DNA from: Pseudochrobactrum saccharolyticum
Lineage (GTDB): Bacteria; Pseudomonadota; Alphaproteobacteria; Rhizobiales; Rhizobiaceae
Length of the DNA: 64,000 bases
Assembly (NCBI RefSeq): GCF_008801715.1
Contig: NZ_VZPG01000004.1
Location: 310,001 to 374,000, forward strand
Direction of reading: 5' to 3'
Part shown: piece by piece, positions 42,993 through 51,271 of the stretch
How the letters are laid out: each line of letters opens with the position of its first letter
Numbering within the stretch: the first letter of the stretch is position 1
Made by a program: the position numbers and the translations under genes
The notes under the pieces: model-generated
The model's input: only the letters and a program-made list of their open reading frames with translations
The model's database searches: none
Told to the model about the DNA's origin: nothing

Positions 42993-44525
42993 TCAGATTT
43001 TGATATTCTGAAAAGCTGTTTTGAGCTTTTTAACGGCAATTTCCAGTTCTGCCGGTGTATAGGCTGCAAAACCCATCAGAAATCCGGCTCTGCCGCTGCC
43101 GGATGCATGAAGCGGCGATAGCCCCAGCAATTCGATGCCGACACGTCTTGCGGCATCAATGGCTGCACGCTCCGATATTTCGCAGGTGAGCAGACACGGC
43201 ATCTGCAAGCCGCCGATCGGCACTCGCGGTTCAATAAATTCGCTTAGATGTATCCCGACGAGTTTTGTCAGAACTTCGAGACGCTCGGCGTAAATATTGC
43301 GCATGGCACGGATATGCGCACCAAAATGACCGCCCTCCATAAAACGCGCGAGTGTAAGCTGAGCCACGGATGCTGTATGACCATCCAGCAAGGTGCGCGC
43401 TACGGTCATGGGTTTAACCAGTTGTGGCGGCAGCACGATATAGCCAATGCGAAGACCCGGAAACAGAGATTTGGTGAAAGTGCCGATATAGATGGTGCGG
43501 TCATGGGGATCGAGCCCCTGCACACAGGCTGTGGGCTTGCCGGTATAGCGAAACTCGCTGTCATAATCGTCTTCGATAATCCATGCCTGATGTCGGGATG
43601 CCCATTCGATCAATGCCAGACGCCTGTCCAGTGCCAGTGTTGCACCGGTCGGAAACTGATGGGACGGGGTGAGAAACACGGCTTTGGCTTTAAGCGGGTC
43701 TTCGAGAATATGCTCGGCTATAATGCCCTGCCGGTCAACGGGAACTGGTACGGGGATCAGTCCCGCCGCATCAAAAGCTCTGCGAGCGCCGTAATAGACC
43801 GGATCTTCAATGAAAATACTGTCGCCGGCATCCAGCAACATATTGGCGCAGAGTGTCAGTGCTTGCTGCGAACTGGTCAGCACCAGCACACGGTCGGCGG
43901 TGGCACGGGCGCCACGCTCCAGATTGACATAATCGGCAATCGCACGGCGCAGCGGCTCAGTGCCTTGCGGATTGCCGTGCAGCAGTGCCTGTGTGCCGGT
44001 TTCTTTGAGAACCTGCCTTTCAAGCCGCTCCCAGAGTTGTATCGGGAAGCTGCGGGTTTCCGGCAGACCCGGTGCAAAAGGGCGGGGAACCAGTTGTTCA
44101 CGCACACCGCCGCTACGAAACATGGCATTGCCGCGTTTGCTCAGGTTCGGTGCCTGATTGCGGGCAAGCGCATCGCGTTGCGAGAGCCTGCGCCCCGCCG
44201 AGAAGTCAGTCATCTCGGCCACAAAACTGCCACTGCCAACCCGACGCTCAATAAAGCCTTCTGCATGAAGCTGGCTATAGGCAGCCTCAATCGTATCACG
44301 CGAGACATCCAGCGATTTTGCTAAGGCGCGGGAGGCGGGGAGCGGTTTACCCGATGCCAATGCACCGTTGACGATCAGCTGGCGGATGGCGCGCTGTATC
44401 CGTGCATGAAGCGGCATTGTGACATGAGCCGGATGGGCAATCCATGCTTTGACAGATTCAAGTTGGGAGTGCCTGAACAATTGGTCTGGCTCCAAAGCGA
44501 TAAGTGGATGGAGATAACAGACCAT
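42993..44525 (-). CDS. MocR-type PLP-sensing regulator (PdxR-like)
   Basis: This 510-residue regulator has a GntR winged-helix domain (residues about 40-110, ASRALAKSLDVSRDTIEAAYSQL) fused to an aminotransferase-like domain. The PLP lysine is in GTFTKSLFPGLRIGY near residue 350. Such proteins sense PLP and control pyridoxine genes (PdxR) or other PLP-linked genes. The start is uncertain: the ATG at 44525 encodes 15 atypical residues over an inverted repeat. A TTG at 44480 with GGAG upstream would free that repeat as an operator. Location between B6 genes supports PdxR. Confidence 0.88.
   Translation of the reverse strand: MVCYLHPLIALEPDQLFRHSQLESVKAWIAHPAHVTMPLHARIQRAIRQLIVNGALASGKPLPASRALAKSLDVSRDTIEAAYSQLHAEGFIERRVGSGSFVAEMTDFSAGRRLSQRDALARNQAPNLSKRGNAMFRSGGVREQLVPRPFAPGLPETRSFPIQLWERLERQVLKETGTQALLHGNPQGTEPLRRAIADYVNLERGARATADRVLVLTSSQQALTLCANMLLDAGDSIFIEDPVYYGARRAFDAAGLIPVPVPVDRQGIIAEHILEDPLKAKAVFLTPSHQFPTGATLALDRRLALIEWASRHQAWIIEDDYDSEFRYTGKPTACVQGLDPHDRTIYIGTFTKSLFPGLRIGYIVLPPQLVKPMTVARTLLDGHTASVAQLTLARFMEGGHFGAHIRAMRNIYAERLEVLTKLVGIHLSEFIEPRVPIGGLQMPCLLTCEISERAAIDAARRVGIELLGLSPLHASGSGRAGFLMGFAAYTPAELEIAVKKLKTAFQNIKI
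44482..44524. promoter_or_regulatory. Candidate operator of the B6 cluster
   Basis: TGGTCTG-g-CTCCA (44482-44494) is mirrored by TGGAG-ataa-CAGACCA (44509-44524). It lies at the start of the regulator gene, about 100 bases upstream of the divergent transporter gene. It could bind the MocR protein. Confidence 0.4.
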
Positions 44526-44620
44526 TCACGAGTTAAAAGTCAAGCGCATCATGACCATCCTGTGACCGTCGGCTTTATGCAGAACCGGCAGCGCCACAGC
44601 CATATTAGAGAGCCTGTCTT

Positions 44621-45856
44621 ATGTCCCAGACTATTCCGCCACCATCTCCTTTGCGCTTCAGCGATCTGACCCATCCGATTGTTGCCGGATTGATTTCGGT
44701 GATTGTCAATTACGGAGGGACTTTTATTCTGGTGTTTCAGGCGGCGAAAATTGCCGGTCTCAGCCCTGAGCTGACAGCGTCATGGGTCTGGTCTGTGTCT
44801 ATCGGTGTCGGTGTAACGGGGCTGATATTGAGCTGGCATTTTCGTGAGCCGATCATCACCGCATGGTCAACACCAGCGGCGGCCTTTCTGGTTACTGCGC
44901 TGGCCACAACGCCTTATGCGGAGGCGGTTGGTGCTTATATTATCTCGGCGCTTGCTTTTGTCGTGCTTGGGCTTTCCGGCACATTCGAGAAAGTGATCCG
45001 GCTTATTCCGGCAAGTATCGCTTCCGGCCTGCTGGCCGGTATTCTGCTGCAATTCGGCATCGGCGCTTTCGGCGGTGCAACCATTGATCCGCTGCTCGTT
45101 GGCGGGCTGATCGTGGCCTATGTTTTGCTCAAGCGCTTTACGGCACGCTATGCGGTGGTCGGAATTTTGGTGCTGGGCATCGGTTTTCTGCTGGTGCAGG
45201 GACGGGTGGATTTCTCCGGCCTTAGTCTCACACTGGCCGCACCGGTGTTTACAATGCCGGTCTTTTCGCTGAATGCGCTGCTGAGTGTGGCACTGCCGCT
45301 ATTCCTCATCACGCTGACCGGTCAATATATGCCGGGCATGCTGGTGCTGCGGAATGACGGGTTTAAAACCAGTGCCAATCCGATTGTCACAGTCACCGGT
45401 CTTGGCTCACTCATCATGGCACCATTCGGCTCGCATGCTTTTAATATTGCTGCGATTACCGCTGCGATTGCCACGGGGCGCGAAGCGCATGAAGACCCGC
45501 GCAAACGCTGGATCGCCGGTATCGCGGCAGGTTGTTTCTATGTGCTTGTCGGTGTGTTCGGTGTCACGCTTGCTGCGGTCTTTATGGCCTTTCCATCAAC
45601 ATTTATCACCACGCTCGCTGGTCTTGCTTTGCTCGGTACCATTGGCGGCAGTCTGGCAGGCGCGCTGGCTGATCCGAAAACCCGTGAAGCGGCATTGATT
45701 ACTTTTCTGGCCTCGGCTGCCAATATTAATCTGCTGGGTATTGGCGGGGCATTTTGGGGGCTGGTGATCGGTCTGGTTGCCTATATGTTGCTGAACGGAC
45801 AGTTACCGAAGCGGGATCGTGAAGCGCTGGTCGCTGTCAAAGAAGGAGTAAAGTAA
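44621..45856 (+). CDS. BenE-family membrane transporter, candidate vitamin B6 transporter
   Basis: This 411-residue protein of the benzoate/proton symporter BenE family has about 12 membrane segments. The first segments (GLISVIVNYGGTFILVFQAAKIAGLSPELTASWVWSVSIGVG) and the TAWSTPAAAFLVTAL motif are typical. Its stop overlaps the pyridoxal kinase start by one base (TAATG), and a PLP-sensing regulator is divergent upstream. That context argues for import of a B6 vitamer rather than benzoate. No benzoate catabolic gene is in the window. The family assignment is firm; the substrate is inferred. Confidence 0.85.
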   Translation: MSQTIPPPSPLRFSDLTHPIVAGLISVIVNYGGTFILVFQAAKIAGLSPELTASWVWSVSIGVGVTGLILSWHFREPIITAWSTPAAAFLVTALATTPYAEAVGAYIISALAFVVLGLSGTFEKVIRLIPASIASGLLAGILLQFGIGAFGGATIDPLLVGGLIVAYVLLKRFTARYAVVGILVLGIGFLLVQGRVDFSGLSLTLAAPVFTMPVFSLNALLSVALPLFLITLTGQYMPGMLVLRNDGFKTSANPIVTVTGLGSLIMAPFGSHAFNIAAITAAIATGREAHEDPRKRWIAGIAAGCFYVLVGVFGVTLAAVFMAFPSTFITTLAGLALLGTIGGSLAGALADPKTREAALITFLASAANINLLGIGGAFWGLVIGLVAYMLLNGQLPKRDREALVAVKEGVK

Positions 45857-46704
45857 TGTCGCAGCCATTATCAATGCAGACATCAGTGATTTCCATTCAA
45901 AGTCAGGTTGTCTACGGCCATGTCGGCAATAGTGCTGCGGTGCTGCCAATGCAGGCGCGGGGGCTGAATGTTGCGGCAGTGCCGACGACATTGCTCTCCA
46001 ACCATCCGGGCTATGAAACCATGCGCGGGCGGGTGCTGGAGCCGGAACTGGTGAGTGATTTGTTGCGCGGCGTGGAAGAGCGCGGCTTAATCAGTACCAG
46101 CCGCTATATTGTCTCCGGCTATCTGGGTTCGCGTGCCAATGGCGAGGTTGTGGCGGATTTTGTCAAACGGGCGCGTAAGATCAATCCGGAAATCATCTAT
46201 ATTTGTGATCCGGTGATGGGTGATACGGGGCTGGGGGTATTTGTTGCCGATCCGGTGGTGGATTGTATTATCAATGAACTGGTGCCGCTGGCCGATCTCC
46301 TGACACCCAATCAGTTCGAAGTCGGGCTGATTGCCGGAAGCGAGATTTCGTCCTTCGATATTTTGCAGGAAAAGGTACGGCAGATACAGGCGTTCAACAA
46401 TGCGCGCTTGATTGCGACGGGTTGTGTGTTTCCCGATACGCCTTATGGCTCGCTGGAGAATGTGGTGTTTGAAGGCGGGGAAGTGACAAGACTGACTTCG
46501 CCGCGTGTGCCCATTGTACCGGTGGGAACCGGCGACCTGTTTACCGGCACGCTGACGGCCAATCTTGCGCATGGCGGCACTTTGACAGAAGCTGCCCGTA
46601 ATGCGGCGACGACAGTGCTGAATGTTGTCAGCCGTACAGCCGCACAGGGCGAATATGAGATGCAATTGGGGAGTGCTATTACCGCCCTGTTGCCTACGAT
46701 TTAA
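45856..46704 (+). CDS. pdxY: Pyridoxal kinase PdxY
   Basis: This 282-residue ribokinase-fold kinase phosphorylates pyridoxal (and perhaps pyridoxine/pyridoxamine) to the 5'-phosphate. Diagnostic features are VISIQSQVVYGHVGNSAAVLPMQ at the N-terminus, the YICDPVMGD substrate motif and the ATP/anion-hole motif VGTGDLFTG with the catalytic aspartate near residue 228. A perfect ribosome site (AGAAGGAG, 45841-45848) lies inside the end of the transporter gene, so the two genes are coupled. A bidirectional terminator follows. Confidence 0.95.
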   Translation: MSQPLSMQTSVISIQSQVVYGHVGNSAAVLPMQARGLNVAAVPTTLLSNHPGYETMRGRVLEPELVSDLLRGVEERGLISTSRYIVSGYLGSRANGEVVADFVKRARKINPEIIYICDPVMGDTGLGVFVADPVVDCIINELVPLADLLTPNQFEVGLIAGSEISSFDILQEKVRQIQAFNNARLIATGCVFPDTPYGSLENVVFEGGEVTRLTSPRVPIVPVGTGDLFTGTLTANLAHGGTLTEAARNAATTVLNVVSRTAAQGEYEMQLGSAITALLPTI

Positions 46705-46726
46705 CAATCTTTCACATTAATAAATT

Positions 46727-46764
46727 ATGGCCGCATCATTTTTAAACGATGCGGCCATTTTATT
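46727..46764. terminator. Bidirectional terminator between pdxY and map
   Basis: ATGGCCGCATC (46727-46737) and GATGCGGCCAT (46748-46758) form an 11-bp stem with T-rich sequence after it. It ends two convergent genes. Confidence 0.85.
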
Positions 46765-47590
46765 ATTTGTTGCCGGTGGTGAAGAAAATATCCTTCGGCG
46801 ACAGTGTGAAAATCTCACAGCCGTCTTTGGTCACACCTATTGTATGTTCATATTGTGCTGTCAGCGAGCGGTCGCGGGTCACGGCTGTCCAGCCGTCTTT
46901 CAGCACTTTCACATCCGGCTTACCGAGATTAATCATCGGCTCGATGGTGAAGATCATGCCCTCGCGGATTTCCACGCCATCAGTCGCTTTGCCATAGTGC
47001 AGAATATTCGGTGCATCATGGAACAACTGCCCCACACCATGACCGCAGAAGTCGCGCACGGCAGAGCAGCGTTCTGCTTCTACATAAGACTGAATGGCGG
47101 CACCGATTGCACCGGTTTTTGCGCCGGGCTTCACCGCTGCAATACCGCGCAGCAGGCTTTCATAGGTGACTTCCATCAGGCGCTCGGCAGCACGTTTGAT
47201 CTGGCCGACCGCATACATGCGGCTTGAATCACCATACCAACCATCCTGCAGGAAGGTAATGTCGATATTGAGAATATCGCCTTCACGCAGCGGCTTGTCA
47301 TCAGGGATACCGTGACAAACAACGTGATTGATCGAAGTACAGGAGCTTTTGGTATAGCCGCGATAATTCAGCGTGGCAGGCACCACACCGCGATCGGCAC
47401 CGAATTCAAAGACAAAACGGTCGATCTCATTGGTGGTAACGCCCGGTTTGACAATATCATTCAGTGCATCAAGACATTCGGATGTGATTGCGCAGACCTT
47501 ACGCATCGCTGCAAAACCTTCAGGTCCGTAAAGCTTGATCTGGCCAGTATATTTAAGCGGGGCGCTGTCGGCATTGACATAGGTTACCAT
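46763..47590 (-). CDS. map: Methionine aminopeptidase, type I
   Basis: This 275-residue enzyme removes the initiator methionine from new proteins. The five metal ligands are visible: two aspartates in NIDITFLQDGWYGDSSRMY, the histidine in CGHGVGQLFHDAPNI, and glutamates in FTIEPMINLG and the late YEHTIGV strand. SCTSINHVVCHGIPD carries the substrate-pocket histidine. Length and motifs match type I bacterial enzymes. It lies 81 bases downstream of sfsA on the same strand. Confidence 0.96.
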   Translation of the reverse strand: MVTYVNADSAPLKYTGQIKLYGPEGFAAMRKVCAITSECLDALNDIVKPGVTTNEIDRFVFEFGADRGVVPATLNYRGYTKSSCTSINHVVCHGIPDDKPLREGDILNIDITFLQDGWYGDSSRMYAVGQIKRAAERLMEVTYESLLRGIAAVKPGAKTGAIGAAIQSYVEAERCSAVRDFCGHGVGQLFHDAPNILHYGKATDGVEIREGMIFTIEPMINLGKPDVKVLKDGWTAVTRDRSLTAQYEHTIGVTKDGCEIFTLSPKDIFFTTGNK

Positions 47591-47671
47591 CGGGTGATCC
47601 GTATATATGTTAGGACAGCGCTCAGGCTGTACCGGAATTGACTGCCTTGCGACTAAGACAAAGCAAAAGAT

Positions 47672-48376
47672 TTACAGGTTCAGAACAGGAACCGTCTGAT
47701 CCGCGATAATTGATTCAGGACTTATGTGGCACCGAATTGCGTAAGCCTCAACCCCATGCTGCCGCGCATTCGCAAATGCTGCGGCATAAGCAGGATCAAG
47801 ATCGCCGCATATGGACAGAGAATCGCAATCCTGACGCTGAATAACGAAGACCATAACACCGCGGTGACCGGCTTTGACCATCTCGCTGAGCTCAAAGAGA
47901 TGTTTGGCACCACGGGCAGTTACGCTATCGGGAAACTCTGCCAGTTGTCCTGTGCGTTTAAAATGCACATTCTTGACCTCTACATAGGTCTGCTGATGCG
48001 TTTCTCCAAGAAGCAATAAATCAATGCGGGAGTTCTGCCCGTATTTTTGTTCGCGCTTGAGCGTGGTGAAGCCGGATAATTGCGGAATCATGCCGGACAG
48101 GATCGCTTCCTCAGCAATTTTATTCGGCAGGCCGGTATTGATTCCGACCAGAGTGTCGTCGGCCTGCACAATTTGCAGCGTATGGGCATATTTGCGAGTC
48201 GGGCTGTCGGAGACGCTGAGCCATGCTTCTGAACCCGGCGTGGTCAGGCCGCGCATAGAACCGGTATTGGGCACAGATGCGGTAATGGGTTCACCGCTGT
48301 CCAGCCGGATATCCGCCAGAAAGCGTTTATAGCGCTGCAATAATGTGCCGCGAATAAGGGGAGAAGGAAAAAGCAT
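47672..48376 (-). CDS. sfsA: Sugar fermentation stimulation protein SfsA
   Basis: This 234-residue protein of the SfsA family combines an N-terminal OB-like part ([29 protein letters not shown]) with a nuclease-like core ([23 protein letters not shown], carrying a D...E-V-K pattern). In E. coli it was found as a stimulator of maltose gene expression and binds DNA non-specifically. Its molecular role is unsettled. The sfsA-map order is common in alphaproteobacteria. Confidence 0.94.
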   Translation of the reverse strand: MLFPSPLIRGTLLQRYKRFLADIRLDSGEPITASVPNTGSMRGLTTPGSEAWLSVSDSPTRKYAHTLQIVQADDTLVGINTGLPNKIAEEAILSGMIPQLSGFTTLKREQKYGQNSRIDLLLLGETHQQTYVEVKNVHFKRTGQLAEFPDSVTARGAKHLFELSEMVKAGHRGVMVFVIQRQDCDSLSICGDLDPAYAAAFANARQHGVEAYAIRCHISPESIIADQTVPVLNL

Positions 48377-48470
48377 GTTTCTGGTTAGATCAAAGCTGAT
48401 CTGAATGCAAAACTGAATTTTTATTCTTGGAGATTTGTTTCCGGAAAACTGAATTTCTCAAGAGAGAAAG

Positions 48471-48545
48471 TGGTACGCCCAAGGGGAATCGAACCCCTGT
48501 CTGCGCCGTGAAAGGGCGCTGTCCTAACCGCTAGACGATGGGCGC
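48471..48545 (-). tRNA. tRNA-Glu (anticodon TTC), copy 1
   Basis: On the minus strand the gene begins GCGCCCATCGTCTAGCGG and ends in the encoded CCA. The acceptor stem GCGCCCA pairs with TGGGCGT, the T arm is AGGGG-TTCGATT-CCCCT, and the anticodon loop CTTTCAC gives TTC. It is 75 bases long and identical to the copy at 48785. Confidence 0.96.
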
Positions 48546-48784
48546 CTGCCGGTGAGCGCTATATAGCTAAGCCGTATTGAAAGCGCAATAGGGAAAATGC
48601 AAAAAAATACAAAATATGTGAAAAAAATCTGATGCTTATGAAAAAGCAACGAAACAGCCGTAATCAGAATCACGGCGGATTAAAACGCAATATGAAGTTC
48701 AGTTTCGAGTGTTTTGATTTAGTTCAGAAGGGGAAATTTTATATCTGATCCTGAGATCATTCATCTTCATCAGCTTGGAGAAGA

Positions 48785-48859
48785 TGGTACGCCCAAGGGG
48801 AATCGAACCCCTGTCTGCGCCGTGAAAGGGCGCTGTCCTAACCGCTAGACGATGGGCGC
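48785..48859 (-). tRNA. tRNA-Glu (anticodon TTC), copy 2
   Basis: This is the same 75-base sequence as 48471-48545, including the encoded CCA. The two genes are 239 bases apart on the minus strand, so this copy is upstream. The spacer shows no gene. Confidence 0.96.
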
Positions 48860-49174
48860 CTGCTGGTGAACCGGCTTATAGCGGCATGATATTTATCGTG
48901 CAAGTGGGTAAAATAAGAAATTTGCAAAAAATGCAGATTTTTTTCATTTGGCAGTGCTCTGCCTGTGAATAAAGCCACGGAAGCGCTGCTTTTGTCGTGT
49001 GGAATTAAGTGTTTAGCGCTGAATGACGGGAGCTGAGGCGTGTTTGGGTGCCATTTTGCCCTGCCAATAAATGCAAATCTGCCGCACAAATCACCAGAGC
49101 GGTTCAGAAAATGAAGACAGGCCGGAATCAGATAGCTGATCCGGCCTGTAAAATGATTTGTCTGACAGTATTTT
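48860..49174. other. Intergenic region between tRNA-Glu and the M15 lipoprotein gene
   Basis: These 315 bases are AT-rich next to the tRNA. They end in a long stem at 49117-49149 (listed separately) after the lipoprotein gene. I see no gene or integrase attachment structure. Confidence 0.45.
49117..49149 (-). terminator. Stem-loop after the M15-type lipoprotein gene
   Basis: ACAGGCCGG (49117-49125) and CCGGCCTGT (49141-49149), extended by ATCAG/CTGAT, form a 14-bp stem with one bulge. The following U-tract on the minus strand is weak. Confidence 0.5.
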
Positions 49175-50386
49175 TTAGCCGCGACGGCAGCGCCAGTTCC
49201 AGTCGCGCTCCGGCCCGACATCGATATGTACCGATTCTGTATGGCAATAGGTGCCGACACCGCCGCGACTTGGCCATGTGCGTACCTGACGGGCGATTTC
49301 CCATTTGGAAACGCCTGGAATCTGCAGATCAGCTGCTGAGCACGACATATGCAATGAGCGTTTCGCACCTCTGACCGAACGGTTGTGCGCCGGACTGCGG
49401 TAGCCGGAGGTGATGACAACCGGTTTGCGGTAGTGGCTTTCAAGGCGTTTAATCATTGAGACCAGCTGCGGTTTCAGGCAGGAAACCTGCACTTTATCAT
49501 GCTGGGTGCGCAGGCCGTTCGGCGCAAGACGCGCCATGCCGCCAGCGGAGGCGAGTGTTACCGGCGCGCTGAAATCGTCTTCATCAAGATCAATATCGCT
49601 TTCGTCGAACACTTTATTACTGTGACGAATCTCTACGCCTCCATTCGCACGCACACCCGGTAGCGTATAATTATAGTCGCTTGCTCTTTTAGGAGTGGCA
49701 GAGGCTGTAACCGTAGCTTCCTGTTTTCCGGTGCCGCGCACACTGTTTTTTCCCGGTGAGAAAAGACGGGCTGCCGCGCCTGCGCTCTGGCTTGTTCTGT
49801 CAATTGCAGGAGTTTGTGCGGTATTTGCGCTTCCATCCGGCTTGGCAGTTTCGGCCTGAGCAGCATTATTCTGCGGCTTTGTCTGGCTTGTCGCCGGTGT
49901 TGCTGCTTCTGCCTGCGGAATCGCTGCTAAAGCAGCAGTAGGCTTGTTTCGTGTGCCGAAAAGTGCAGCCAGAGTGCTCGGTTGTTCGGCAGGGGCTGCG
50001 GTTTCCGGTGTCTGTACAATCTGATTGGTTGCGGCGGCGGCTGTATCAGCCAAGGCAACCTGTACCGGTTTTTCCGTTTGTGCTTCTGCTGTCTGTTTTG
50101 CGGCTTCTGCCGTTATAGCAGAGGCCGGAGCAGCTTTTGTCGCAGCGGTTGCTGTATTTGCCGCCGGAGTATCAGAAGCGGAATCGCCGGATTTATTTTC
50201 GGCCAGAGTCGTATCATTGGCGACGCTTTCCAGCAGGGATGTGCCGGAAGATGTGGTGCAGCCACTGATGCTTAAAGCGAGAATGATAGCTGAGCCGCAG
50301 AAAAGCTGAGCGTTTTTTTCTCGTATACGTTTTATCGTATCGAACAAAGCAGACCCTTCATTATGCTGCGACTTGTCTGAGTGCAT
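49175..50386 (-). CDS. Lipoprotein with C-terminal peptidase M15-type domain
   Basis: This 403-residue protein has an N-terminal membrane segment with a lipobox-like SISGC near residue 43. About 190 residues of Ala/Thr/Pro/Gln-rich low-complexity linker follow, then a C-terminal domain from about residue 290 with the YcbK/M15_3 pattern. The zinc-type residues are in SLHMSCSAADL and ESVHIDVG, preceded by ITSGYRSPAHNRSVRG. The family trims peptidoglycan stem peptides. The long linker would let the domain reach across the periplasm. The first 20 residues upstream of the hydrophobic segment make the exact start uncertain. Confidence 0.85.
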   Translation of the reverse strand: MHSDKSQHNEGSALFDTIKRIREKNAQLFCGSAIILALSISGCTTSSGTSLLESVANDTTLAENKSGDSASDTPAANTATAATKAAPASAITAEAAKQTAEAQTEKPVQVALADTAAAATNQIVQTPETAAPAEQPSTLAALFGTRNKPTAALAAIPQAEAATPATSQTKPQNNAAQAETAKPDGSANTAQTPAIDRTSQSAGAAARLFSPGKNSVRGTGKQEATVTASATPKRASDYNYTLPGVRANGGVEIRHSNKVFDESDIDLDEDDFSAPVTLASAGGMARLAPNGLRTQHDKVQVSCLKPQLVSMIKRLESHYRKPVVITSGYRSPAHNRSVRGAKRSLHMSCSAADLQIPGVSKWEIARQVRTWPSRGGVGTYCHTESVHIDVGPERDWNWRCRRG

Positions 50387-50748
50387 CTGCGGAAACTGAA
50401 CTCAAATCAAAGGTTTCCTGTGCAACTGCTGGCACAAAGGGCTGTAAAGAGGCTCCGTTTGTGCAGAATTCTGGCTATTATTAATATATGCGGAATGACT
50501 GTTTTCGTCGCAAAAATTGTTAATTCTTTATTAATTGGGGCGCAAGTTATGCCCTGTAACAATTCTTTTCAAAACAATAACAATTGTTACATTTCGTGTT
50601 CGCGGGCAGACTTGGCAGAATGACGTAAATAAGAGTGTTTTTCACGGCGGAAATGAAAGCTTCCTGTTGCGAAATGCGTCTATACGTTTATTGTCCAGTT
50701 ATTCGGCCAGAGTTACGACCAGAATTCGATATGCAGGGAATTTCCTCT
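50387..50748. other. Divergent intergenic region with inverted repeat
   Basis: These 362 bases separate two divergent lipoprotein genes. GTAACAATT (50556-50564) and AATTGTTAC (50582-50590) form an inverted repeat, and TAACAATTGTTA (50578-50589) is a perfect palindrome. Either could be a regulator site. A frame extending the downstream gene back to 50635 lacks a start signal. Confidence 0.45.
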
Positions 50749-51093
50749 ATGAGCGCACAACAGACACATCACTTCGCAACGCTGCGTAATGCAATGTTTG
50801 CCGTGGCTGCTGTGGCGCTCGCGGGTTGCACAAGCGGGCCTTCTGCTGGTGTGCCGCAGGAGGGTGCGCTGCGTACCGGAGCTTATCCGAATTTCGGGAT
50901 TATGCCGCGCGGTGAAACCAAGCAGCTGACCTTTGAGGAAAAAGACCGGATTACCGGTAGCCTCAGCAGCGCCAAGGCACGTCAGGGAAGCGCACCCGCA
51001 ACAGGATCGAGCCGAGCGGAAATCGAAGCCCGCAAACGTCAGTTGCAGGCGGAAACCGATGCCACATTAAAGGCAATCGAAGCCACCGAGTAA
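50749..51093 (+). CDS. Small lipoprotein of unknown function
   Basis: I chose the ATG at 50749 (114 residues), with AGGGA at 50734-50738. The signal peptide has a lipobox, ALAGC, around residue 29. The mature part is short and polar: a Gly/Ala-rich stretch, NFGIMPRGETKQLTFEEKDRI, then a Ser/Ala-rich linker and a charged helix, SRAEIEARKRQLQAETDATLKAIEA, likely coiled coil. No family was recognised. It lies upstream of alaC with a 178-base gap. Confidence 0.78.
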   Translation: MSAQQTHHFATLRNAMFAVAAVALAGCTSGPSAGVPQEGALRTGAYPNFGIMPRGETKQLTFEEKDRITGSLSSAKARQGSAPATGSSRAEIEARKRQLQAETDATLKAIEATE

Positions 51094-51271
51094 CAGGCTG
51101 ATCTGACGACAGGCGTTTTGATACGCCATAAATTTATTCGCATTTTAGAATTTACAGATCGGAGTGCTGTTTTGGCACTCTGGATTCGGGTCGTACTGAT
51201 CCGGACTTTTAACAGCCGTGCAGTTTTACAAGATTATGCTGCATCGCATTTTAATTAAACGGAAGAGAGAT

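Noticed and set aside
48471-48859. tRNA-Glu pair as an integration site
   Set aside because: No integrase, no partial tRNA repeat and no foreign genes flank it; a simple tandem duplication explains it.
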